A stretch of 8,291 nt of DNA from Rhodospirillales bacterium (GTDB taxonomy: Bacteria > Pseudomonadota > Alphaproteobacteria > Rhodospirillales > JASLLV01): contig JASMAE010000306.1 of the NCBI GenBank assembly GCA_030754475.1, positions 1-8,291 on the forward strand, read 5' to 3'. Shown one piece after another: positions 1-6,377 of the stretch (position 1 is its first letter; the number at the start of each line of letters is the position of its first letter). The notes under the pieces were generated by a model that was not told where the DNA came from, made no database searches, and saw only the letters and a program-made list of their open reading frames with translations. Made by a program: the position numbers and the translations under genes.

Positions 1-1202
1 CCGGCGTTCGCACGACTTACGGTTCGACGGTCTTCGCCGATCACGTGCCGGTGCGCTCCGACGTGTTGGTGGAGACCCTCGAGGCGCGGGGCGCGATTCC
101 CATCGCCAAGTCCAACACGCCCGAGTTCGGGGCCGGCGCCCACACCTTCAACGACGTGTTCGGCAAGACCCGCAACCCGTGGGATCTGAGCCGCACCTGC
201 GGCGGCTCGTCCGGCGGCTCGGCGGTCGCGCTGGCTGCGGGCGAGGTTTGGCTGGCCACGGGCTCGGACCTCGGCGGCAGCCTCCGCATCCCGGCAGGGT
301 TCTGCTCGGTCGTGGGGCTGCGGCCGAGCCCCGGCCGCGTCGCCCGCGCCCCGACGACGCTGCCATTCGATGCGCTGTCGGTCGCGGGTCCCATGGGCCG
401 GACGGTCTGCGACGTCGCCTTGATGTTGGACGCAATGGTGGGCCCACACCCGCGCGATCCAATTGCGCTTCCGGCGCCGGCCTTGCCCTTTCAGGCGGCG
501 GTGGAGGCGCCGACGCCGCCCACCCGCGTCGCCTTTTCGCCCGACTTGGGCGTCACGCCCGTCGCCGCCGAGATCCGCGAGATTTGCGCCGCCGCGGCCG
601 CCCGATTCGGCGAGCTCGGCGCAACCGTCGAGGAAGCCTGTCCCGATCTCGGCGACGCCCGCGAGATCTTCCAGGTCCTGCGCGCGCATCGCTTCGCAGC
701 GAGCTACGGCGCGGTCTACGCCCAACACAAGGACGCGCTGAAGCCGGAAGTCGTCTGGAACGTCGAGCGCGGGCTGGCGCTCTCGTCAGACGAGATCGGG
801 CGCGCCGAAATCGCGCGGGCGAGGCTTTATGCGCGCATGGCTGCGTTCTTCGAGACGTACGACCTTCTGCTTTGTCCGACCACGGCGATCCCGCCGTTCG
901 ACATCGATATGCGCTACCCCGACGAGATCGAGGGCCAGCGCCTCGAGACCTACATCGACTGGTTCGCCGTCACCTACGCGATCACGTTGACGGCCTCGCC
1001 CGCCTTGTCGCTGCCTTGCGGATTTACCGCCCAACGCTTGCCGGTAGGCCTCCAGATGGTCGGAAGGCCGAGGGCCGAGGCGAGCCTTCTCGCCGCCGCG
1101 GCGCTCGCCGAGGAACTCTTCGGCGTCGCCGCAGGGCTTCCCATCGACCCGGTCTCTGTCACCGGGCCGGGAGGCGCGGGCGCAGAGGCGCTTTCCCCTT
1201 GA
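1..1202 (+). CDS. Amidase-signature family hydrolase (5' end cut by window edge)
   Basis: Enzymes of this family hydrolyse carboxamide bonds, releasing ammonia or an amine and an acid, usually in the cytoplasm. The first complete codon is at position 3 and 399 residues are visible; the family is usually about 450-500 residues, so roughly 70-90 N-terminal residues are missing. All three catalytic residues can be placed, counting from position 3: Lys36 in AKSNTPEFGAG, the cis-Ser69 in GGSSGGSAVALA, and nucleophile Ser93 in GSDLGGSLRIPA. The 24-residue spacing of the two serines matches the family. The C-terminal part has the typical LSLPCGFT and LPVGLQMVGRPR blocks. The substrate cannot be read from sequence. 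It is unlikely to be GatA of the Glu-tRNA amidotransferase: there is no gatB or gatC beside it, and the C-terminal block fits general amidases better. It ends 35 bases before ribF on the same strand and could be co-transcribed, but it has no functional link to ribF that I know of. Confidence 0.93.
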   Translation, partial: GVRTTYGSTVFADHVPVRSDVLVETLEARGAIPIAKSNTPEFGAGAHTFNDVFGKTRNPWDLSRTCGGSSGGSAVALAAGEVWLATGSDLGGSLRIPAGFCSVVGLRPSPGRVARAPTTLPFDALSVAGPMGRTVCDVALMLDAMVGPHPRDPIALPAPALPFQAAVEAPTPPTRVAFSPDLGVTPVAAEIREICAAAAARFGELGATVEEACPDLGDAREIFQVLRAHRFAASYGAVYAQHKDALKPEVVWNVERGLALSSDEIGRAEIARARLYARMAAFFETYDLLLCPTTAIPPFDIDMRYPDEIEGQRLETYIDWFAVTYAITLTASPALSLPCGFTAQRLPVGLQMVGRPRAEASLLAAAALAEELFGVAAGLPIDPVSVTGPGGAGAEALSP

Positions 1203-1237
1203 CCCTCCGGGGGCGCGCTGACACGTTCTGGGCCGCC

Positions 1238-2209
1238 ATGCGAATCTTCCGTCATTACAATGGACTGCCTGACGTTGCCCGGGGTTCCGTGGTCGCGATC
1301 GGGAACTTCGACGGCGTGCACCGCGGCCATCTCGCGGTGATCGGCGAAGCGGGCCGGATCGCGCGGTCGGCGAACGTTCCGTGGTCGGTGCTCACGTTCG
1401 AGCCCCACCCGCGCAGCGTATTCGCGCCGGAATCGGATTCGTTTCGCCTGACGCCGTTCCGCGCCAAAGCGCGGCTTATCGCCTCGCTCGGCGTCGACAA
1501 CCTGATCGTGCTGCGCTTCGACCGCGCGTTCTCGCGCCTGACCGCCGAGACTTTCATCGCCGATGTCCTCGTCGCGGGCTTGCGCGCGCGTCACGTGGTG
1601 TCGGGCTACGACTTCGTCTTCGGCCATTCCCGCAAGGGAAACAGCGAGCTTTTGTTGCGCGAGGGCGCGGATGCCGGCTTCGACTTCACCGCCCTCGCCC
1701 CGGCCACGGACGCGGGCGGCGACGTCCATTCGGCGACGCGGGTCCGCATGTGTCTGATCGACGGCGATGCCCGCGGCGCGGCGCGCATTCTGGGCCGCGC
1801 GTTCGAGATCGAAGGCCGGGTAGGCCACGGCGAGAAACGCGGCCAGACGATCGGCTATCCGACCGCGAACCTCTCGCTCGACGGCTATCTCAGGCCCGCC
1901 ACGGGCGTCTATGCGGTGCACGCAGGGCTTTGCGCCGACGGCGACCGCGGCGAGCCGGACCGCTGGTATGACGGCGTCGCCAATCTCGGCCGGCGCCCTA
2001 CCTTCGCCGGCAACGATCTTGTCCTCGAGGCCCATCTGTTTGCGTTCCAGGGCACGCTCTACGGGCGCCGGTTGCGGGTCGCGTTCATCGAACGCCTTCG
2101 AGAGGAAAAGAAGTTTGACGGGATCACACAGTTGAAGGCACAAATCGCAGAGGATTGCGCGCGCGCGGCAGAAATCCTGGCGCGCCGCGACATCGGCCCG
2201 CCCGTGTGA
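1238..2209 (+). CDS. ribF: Bifunctional riboflavin kinase / FAD synthetase
   Basis: RibF phosphorylates riboflavin to FMN and then adenylates FMN to FAD, using ATP for both steps in the cytoplasm. The 323-residue protein has the normal length and both domains. The N-terminal nucleotidyltransferase (FAD synthetase) domain shows GNFDGVHRGH at 22-31, with the HxGH adenylylation motif, and SGYDFVFGHSRKGN at 122-135. The C-terminal riboflavin kinase domain shows GYPTAN at 206-211, whose Thr and Asn bind Mg-ATP, and LEAHLF with the likely catalytic Glu264. The ending, with REEKKFDGITQLKAQI, is typical. ATG 1238 is chosen because MRIFRHYNGLP matches the usual RibF beginning. A TTG at 1199, overlapping the amidase stop as TTGA, would add 13 residues and is less likely. 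No clear Shine-Dalgarno sequence precedes ATG 1238. ileS follows after 33 bases; ribF-ileS-lspA is a conserved operon order. Confidence 0.97.
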   Translation: MRIFRHYNGLPDVARGSVVAIGNFDGVHRGHLAVIGEAGRIARSANVPWSVLTFEPHPRSVFAPESDSFRLTPFRAKARLIASLGVDNLIVLRFDRAFSRLTAETFIADVLVAGLRARHVVSGYDFVFGHSRKGNSELLLREGADAGFDFTALAPATDAGGDVHSATRVRMCLIDGDARGAARILGRAFEIEGRVGHGEKRGQTIGYPTANLSLDGYLRPATGVYAVHAGLCADGDRGEPDRWYDGVANLGRRPTFAGNDLVLEAHLFAFQGTLYGRRLRVAFIERLREEKKFDGITQLKAQIAEDCARAAEILARRDIGPPV

Positions 2210-2223
2210 GGGCGGGACGTCCC
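2197..2223 (+). promoter_or_regulatory. GC-rich hairpin over the ribF stop, with an overlapping palindrome
   Basis: CCCGCCC (2197-2203) and GGGCGGG (2210-2216) form a perfect 7-bp stem with a 6-base loop that contains the ribF TGA stop. The perfect 10-base palindrome GGGACGTCCC (2214-2223) shares GGG with the right arm, so the two foldings exclude each other. No run of T follows, so it is not an ordinary intrinsic terminator. Its place 20 bases ahead of the ileS ATG suggests a possible effect on RNA stability or on ribF-ileS translational coupling. In DNA this rich in GC, chance pairing is also plausible. Confidence 0.3.
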
Positions 2224-2242
2224 GAATAGAGCGGATGAAACC

Positions 2243-5056
2243 ATGAGCGCCGATTACCGATCGACGGTGTCGTTGCCGCACACCGGCTTCGCCATGCGCG
2301 CCGGTCTCAGCCAACGCGAGCCCGAAATCTTGGCGCGTTGGGACGCGCTCAACCTCTACCGCCGGTTGCGCGAGAGCGCGGCGGGACGCGAGAAGTTCAT
2401 CCTTCACGACGGCCCCCCCTACGCCAACGGTCATCTGCACATCGGGCACGGTCTGAACAAGATACTCAAGGACGTGATCAACCGGGCCGAGCAGATGCGC
2501 GGCAGGGATTCGAACTACGTTCCGGGCTGGGACTGCCACGGTCTTCCCATCGAGTGGAAGGTGGAGGAGCGTTACCGCGCCGCAGGACGCGACAAGGACG
2601 AGGTCGACATCGTCGAGTTCCGCCGTGAGTGCCGCGAGTTCGCCGAGCACTGGATCGAGATTCAGCGCGAGGAGTTCAAGCGCCTCGGCATCATCGGCGA
2701 CTGGGACCACCCCTACACGACCATGAGCTTCGAGGCCGAGGCGCAGATCGTGCGCGAACTCGGCAAGTTTCTGATGAGTGGCGCACTCTACAAAGGCTCC
2801 AAACCGGTCCTGTGGTCGGTGGTCGAGAAGACGGCGCTCGCCGATGCGGAGGTGGAGTACGCCGACCACGTCTCGACCACCGTGACCGTCCGTTTCCCGG
2901 TGGCCCGGCCGGCGACGCCCGAGCTCGAAGGGGCCTCGATCCTGATCTGGACGACCACGCCATGGACCCTTCCGGGCAACCGCGCGGTGGCGTTCGGGCC
3001 GTCCATGGAATACGCGGTCTACGAGGTCGTCAGCGCCGGCGCAGGCAGCCTGGCGGTCGCGGGTGAGAAGCTCGTCGTCGCCGAGACGCTTGCCGAATCG
3101 GTCCGCGCGGGGGCGGCGATCGAAAGTTGGCGCCGGATCGCGAGCGTGCCCAGCCTCGAGGGCACGCTTTGCCGCCACCCGCTCTTCGCCAAGGGCTATG
3201 ATATCGAGGTGGCGGTAGTCGGCGCCGACTTCGTCGCTGTCGACACCGGTACGGGGTTCGTCCACATCGCTCCCGGTCACGGCGCCGACGACTGGGAGGT
3301 GGGCCTGCGCCTGGGGCTCGATGTCCCCGAGACGGTCGACGGTGACGGCCGGTTCGTGGCGGGCGTGCCGTTGTTCGCGGGCGAGCACGTGTTCAAGGCG
3401 GATGCCAGTATTCTCGCTGCGCTCGGCGATGCCGGCGCCCTGCTGGCGACGGCCAAACTCAACCACAGCTATCCCCATTCATGGCGCTCCAAGGCGCCGC
3501 TCATCTTCCGCAACACGCCCCAGTGGTTCATCAGCATGGACAGGACCGGGCTTCGCGAGACCGCGCTTCGCGCCATCGACGAGACGCGCTTCGTGCCGGC
3601 GTCCGGGCGCAATCGGTTGCGCGGCATGATTGAGACCCGGCCCGACTGGTGCGTCTCGCGCCAGCGCGCCTGGGGCGTGCCGATCACCGTTTTCGTCGAC
3701 ATCGAAACGGGCGAGCCGCTTCGCGATCCCGCGGTCCTCGAGCGGATCGCCGCCGCGATCGAGGCCGGGGGCGCCGACGTCTGGTTTACCTCTGATGCGG
3801 CCCGGTTCCTCGCGCCCGAGTACGACCCTGACCGTTTCGAACAGGTCACTGACATCGTCGAGGTCTGGTTCGATTCCGGCTCCACACACAGCTTCGTCCT
3901 GGAGGCGCGGAAGGATCTGAAGTGGCCGGCCTCACTCTACCTCGAGGGCTCGGATCAACACCGCGGCTGGTTCCACTCGTCGCTTCTCGAAGCGTGCGGG
4001 ACCCGGGGCCGGGCGCCATACGAGACGGTTCTGACCCACGGTTTCGTCATGGCCGAGGACGGCCAGAAAATGTCGAAATCGCTCGGCAACGTCGTCTCGC
4101 CGCAGGACGTGGTCGACGAGCACGGGGCCGACGTCCTGAGGCTGTGGGTGGTCGGCTCCGACTACGCCGAGGACCTTCGCATCGGCCCCGAGATCCTCCG
4201 CCAGCACGCCGACGCGTATCGCCGTCTGCGCAACACGCTCCGGTTCCTGCTCGGCAACTTGAGCGGGTTTACCGAGACCGAGCGCGTCGCGCCCACATCC
4301 ATGCCCGAGCTCGAACGCTGGGTCCTGCACCGCGTCTTCGAGCTCGACGGCCGCGTCCGCGCGGCTTGCGACGACCTCGAGTTCCACACGCTTTTCACTG
4401 AACTGCACGCGTTCTGCACGCTCGATCTGTCGGCGTTCTACTTCGATGTCCGCAAGGACTGTCTCTATTGCGACTCGGCCGAATCGGCGAAGCGGCGCGC
4501 GGTCAGGACCGTCCTCGATATCGTCTTCGACGCCTTGAGCGCCTGGCTCGCGCCGTTCATCTGCTTCACCGCCGAAGAGGCTTGGCTCGCACGCGACGCC
4601 GGGCGCGAGGAAAGCGTTCATTTGCGCATGTTTCCCGACGTGCCCGCGGACTGGCGCGACGACGCCCTGGCCGCGAAGTGGGACGAGATCAGGAGCCTCC
4701 GCCGGGTCGTCACGGGTGCCTTAGAGGTGGAGCGCGTGGCGAAAAGAATCGGCGCGTCGCTCCAGGCCGACGTCGATATCTTCGCAGACGCGCGGTTCCG
4801 CCAGGCCCTCGACGGCCTGGATCCGGGGGAGATCGCGATCACATCGCGAGCGAGCGTCCATGCCGGGACCGCGCCCGAGGACGCTTTCACCCTGCACGAG
4901 GTCCCGGGCGTCGCCGTCGTCACGCGTCTGGCCGAGGGCGAGAAATGCGAGCGGTGCTGGCGCGTGCTCGAAGAGGTGGGATCGCACCCGGGTCATCCGG
5001 ACCTGTGCGGGCGTTGCGTCGACGCCGTCGACCGCGTGCGAGCGGCCAGCGCGTGA
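2243..5056 (+). CDS. ileS: Isoleucyl-tRNA synthetase
   Basis: IleRS is the class I synthetase that charges tRNA-Ile and edits misactivated valine; it is essential and cytoplasmic. The 937-residue protein is full length for the bacterial zinc-containing type. Visible motifs in order are: the ATP-binding signature PYANGHLHIGH with HIGH at 66-69; the CP1 editing domain with TTTPWTLPGN (237-246) and GTGFVHIAPGHGADD (336-350); the catalytic-core blocks WCVSRQRAWG (469-478) and GSDQHRGWFHSS; KMSKS at 609-613; a helical anticodon-binding domain; and a C-terminal zinc finger with Cys902, Cys905, Cys922 and Cys925. No key residue is missing. The eukaryote-like, mupirocin-resistant IleS2 type is normally longer, so this looks like the common type. 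ATG 2243 has no strong Shine-Dalgarno sequence. It overlaps the stop of a three-codon frame, ATG AAA CCA TGA at 2235-2246. The stop codon overlaps the lspA GTG start by four bases (GTGA). Confidence 0.98.
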   Translation: MSADYRSTVSLPHTGFAMRAGLSQREPEILARWDALNLYRRLRESAAGREKFILHDGPPYANGHLHIGHGLNKILKDVINRAEQMRGRDSNYVPGWDCHGLPIEWKVEERYRAAGRDKDEVDIVEFRRECREFAEHWIEIQREEFKRLGIIGDWDHPYTTMSFEAEAQIVRELGKFLMSGALYKGSKPVLWSVVEKTALADAEVEYADHVSTTVTVRFPVARPATPELEGASILIWTTTPWTLPGNRAVAFGPSMEYAVYEVVSAGAGSLAVAGEKLVVAETLAESVRAGAAIESWRRIASVPSLEGTLCRHPLFAKGYDIEVAVVGADFVAVDTGTGFVHIAPGHGADDWEVGLRLGLDVPETVDGDGRFVAGVPLFAGEHVFKADASILAALGDAGALLATAKLNHSYPHSWRSKAPLIFRNTPQWFISMDRTGLRETALRAIDETRFVPASGRNRLRGMIETRPDWCVSRQRAWGVPITVFVDIETGEPLRDPAVLERIAAAIEAGGADVWFTSDAARFLAPEYDPDRFEQVTDIVEVWFDSGSTHSFVLEARKDLKWPASLYLEGSDQHRGWFHSSLLEACGTRGRAPYETVLTHGFVMAEDGQKMSKSLGNVVSPQDVVDEHGADVLRLWVVGSDYAEDLRIGPEILRQHADAYRRLRNTLRFLLGNLSGFTETERVAPTSMPELERWVLHRVFELDGRVRAACDDLEFHTLFTELHAFCTLDLSAFYFDVRKDCLYCDSAESAKRRAVRTVLDIVFDALSAWLAPFICFTAEEAWLARDAGREESVHLRMFPDVPADWRDDALAAKWDEIRSLRRVVTGALEVERVAKRIGASLQADVDIFADARFRQALDGLDPGEIAITSRASVHAGTAPEDAFTLHEVPGVAVVTRLAEGEKCERCWRVLEEVGSHPGHPDLCGRCVDAVDRVRAASA

Positions 5057-5565
5057 GCGCCGGCGACCGCGGCCGTCCCAAGAAGAACGGGCGCGCGCGG
5101 CGATGGGGCGTGGTGGTGGCGGCGCTGGTTGTCGTCGCCGATCAGGCGGTCAAGTGGTGGGTGCTGGTCGGGATCATGGCTCCGCCCCGAACCATCCCCG
5201 TGACCCCGTTCTTCAACCTAGTGCTGACGTGGAACCGGGGGATCAGCTTCGGCCTATTGAATTCGCAACAGGCCTGGAACGCGTGGCTTCTTCCCGTCAT
5301 CGCGGTCGTGATCGTCGTCGTTCTCGCCTTTTGGCTCAGCCGCGCCGAAAGCCGCCCGCTTGCCCTCGCGTTCGGGATGGTCATCGGCGGTGCGATCGGC
5401 AACGTCGTCGACCGGCTTCGATTCGACGGCGCGGTGATGGACTTCCTCGATCTTCATTTATTCGGATATCATTGGCCGGCCTTCAACGTGGCGGATGCGG
5501 CCATCAGCCTGGGCGCCGTCGCGCTCGTGCTTCAGTCCTTGTTTGGGCGCGCGAAAACGCATTAG
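5053..5565 (+). CDS. lspA: Lipoprotein signal peptidase (signal peptidase II)
   Basis: LspA is an inner-membrane aspartyl protease that cuts the signal peptide from prolipoproteins just before the lipid-modified cysteine. The GTG start at 5053 gives 170 residues, the normal length. After a basic start (RPKKNGRARR, residues 8-17) come four hydrophobic segments. Conserved features are DQ..K at 30-34, TWNRGISFGLL at 59-69, GGAIGNVVDR with catalytic Asp120, and FNVAD with catalytic Asp148. The start is chosen because it overlaps the ileS stop (GTGA, four bases) and leaves the full first membrane segment; no ATG lies in frame at the right place. This overlap suggests translational coupling to ileS. 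The next gene encodes a lipoprotein that would be one of its substrates. Confidence 0.97.
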   Translation: MSAGDRGRPKKNGRARRWGVVVAALVVVADQAVKWWVLVGIMAPPRTIPVTPFFNLVLTWNRGISFGLLNSQQAWNAWLLPVIAVVIVVVLAFWLSRAESRPLALAFGMVIGGAIGNVVDRLRFDGAVMDFLDLHLFGYHWPAFNVADAAISLGAVALVLQSLFGRAKTH

Positions 5566-5578
5566 AATCAAGCCGACG

Positions 5579-6199
5579 ATGGCAGTGGTTCACTTCGAAC
5601 GAAAAATCTGGGCCGGAACCGCGGTGCGCCTCGCGTGGGTTGTGCTCGCGCTGGGCGTCATCGGCGCGCTCGCGGGTTGCGACGAGCCGCGCCGTCTCTT
5701 CAGCGCCAAGTCGCCGCCCGACGAGTTTGCCGTCTATGCCCGCCCGCCGCTCAGCATGCCGCCCGAATTCTCGCTGCGCCCGCCGGCTCCGGGATCGCCG
5801 CCGCTGCAGACGGTCGATCCGCGCGCGCGCGCCGAGCAGTCGTTGGTGGGGGCGCCGGTCCCGCAGCGCGCCGGCCAAAGCGGCCGCGGCGGCTTCGACG
5901 ACGCGAGCCCGGGCCTGCGCGCCATTCTCGAGGCCACGGGCGCCGTCGACGCCGATCCCAACATCCGCGCCGAGATCAACCGCGAGATGTTCCTGTTTGC
6001 CGAGGACAGCCAATCCTTTGCCGACGCCCTCATCTTCTGGAAGGATCCGGCGGATTACGACATCGTCGTCGATCCGGCGAAGGAATCCCGCAGGATCCGC
6101 GAGAACCAAGCCCTGGGGCGCGCCATTACGACGGGCGAGGTCCCGACGATCGAGCGCAAGCGCGAGGCGCCCTTCGAGGGCATATTCAATTTCGATTAG
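5579..6199 (+). CDS. DUF3035-family lipoprotein, probable BamF subunit of the Bam complex
   Basis: This is a predicted lipoprotein of 206 residues. The hydrophobic stretch LAWVVLALGVIGALAGC (18-34) ends in a lipobox with Cys34 as the lipidation site. The residue after it is Asp35, which in E. coli keeps lipoproteins in the inner membrane, though the rule may not hold in alphaproteobacteria. The mature start has a proline-rich block, SPPDEFAVYARPPL then MPPEFSLRPPAPG (about 45-72), which resembles the BamC strand that binds BamD and is typical of alphaproteobacterial BamF/DUF3035 proteins. A mid-region around 104-145 (FDDASPGLRAIL, NIRAEINREM) is probably helical; the C-terminus (PFEGIFNFD) is short and acidic. 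The gene begins 13 bases after lspA, the enzyme that would process its product. The start is uncertain: GTG 5624 would give MRLAWVVLALGV, a more compact signal peptide, with GGAA about six bases upstream. The family name comes from motif recall and gene order, not from a search. Confidence 0.78.
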   Translation: MAVVHFERKIWAGTAVRLAWVVLALGVIGALAGCDEPRRLFSAKSPPDEFAVYARPPLSMPPEFSLRPPAPGSPPLQTVDPRARAEQSLVGAPVPQRAGQSGRGGFDDASPGLRAILEATGAVDADPNIRAEINREMFLFAEDSQSFADALIFWKDPADYDIVVDPAKESRRIRENQALGRAITTGEVPTIERKREAPFEGIFNFD

Positions 6200-6377
6200 C
6201 ACCCGATCGGCCATCGCGACCGCGCCTGGAGCGGATCGCGGGCGGTGGGAATCGCCTAACCGCTATCCACCGGCCACGTGAACCGGGCTATTGCGACCGA
6301 GCGGATCGCGAATCCGTGATTTCCCTTCGCCCGTCCGGCGCGCTAGCTTCGCCAACCTCGGTGCACCCGGCCGCGGC
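6200..6377 (+). other. 178-base non-coding spacer before the M16 genes
   Basis: This is the longest stretch without a convincing gene. It separates the lipoprotein gene from the M16 pair and could hold a promoter for the latter, but I see no recognisable -35/-10 pair. It contains an imperfect direct repeat (6216-6240 and 6293-6310) and a short inverted repeat CGGAT-N5-ATCCG at 6302-6316. A possible 6-bp stem, CGGTGG (6243-6248) with CCACCG (6267-6272), has an 18-base loop and no T run, so there is no clear terminator either. Confidence 0.4.
6216..6310 (+). repeat. Imperfect direct repeat pair in the spacer
   Basis: The 12-base word GAGCGGATCGCG occurs at 6229-6240 and again at 6299-6310, exactly 70 bases apart. 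Both copies are preceded by GCGACC: directly at 6293-6298 in the second copy, and seven bases earlier (6216-6221) in the first. The second copy overlaps the inverted repeat CGGAT-N5-ATCCG. This could be a pair of regulator-binding sites upstream of the M16 genes or a small duplication. GC-rich background makes chance similarity possible. Confidence 0.3.

Noticed and set aside
179..1237. Upstream extension of the ribF frame through the amidase gene, which would make a 676-residue protein
   Set aside because: The upstream part is the Arg-rich shifted reading of the amidase. RibF homology begins at ATG 1238, so this is not a gene fusion.
1199..1237. Promoter with TTGACC as -35 just before ribF
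   Set aside because: No acceptable -10 lies at the right distance (CACGTT), and the site would leave about ten bases before the start codon.
974..3478. 834-codon open frame on the minus strand opposite the amidase end, ribF and the first part of ileS
   Set aside because: It lies opposite three well-recognised gene regions, has low-complexity Arg/Ala/Gly/Asp-rich content and no recognisable motif. Long antisense frames are expected in GC-rich genes because stop codons are rare.
5504..6214. 236-codon minus-strand frame opposite the lipoprotein gene
   Set aside because: The plus-strand frame has a signal peptide with a lipobox and a BamF-like motif; the antisense frame is Arg/Ala-rich without recognisable features.
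4860..6281. 473-codon plus-strand frame crossing the ileS end, lspA and the lipoprotein gene
   Set aside because: It is a shifted frame of three supported genes, very rich in Arg, Ser and Pro, with no domain.
6200..6290. Intrinsic terminator after the lipoprotein gene
   Set aside because: The only stems found are short with long loops, and no T run follows any of them.
6321..6349. Promoter TTCCCT-N17-TAGCTT upstream of the M16 genes
   Set aside because: Both hexamers match consensus poorly; sequence alone does not support calling it.
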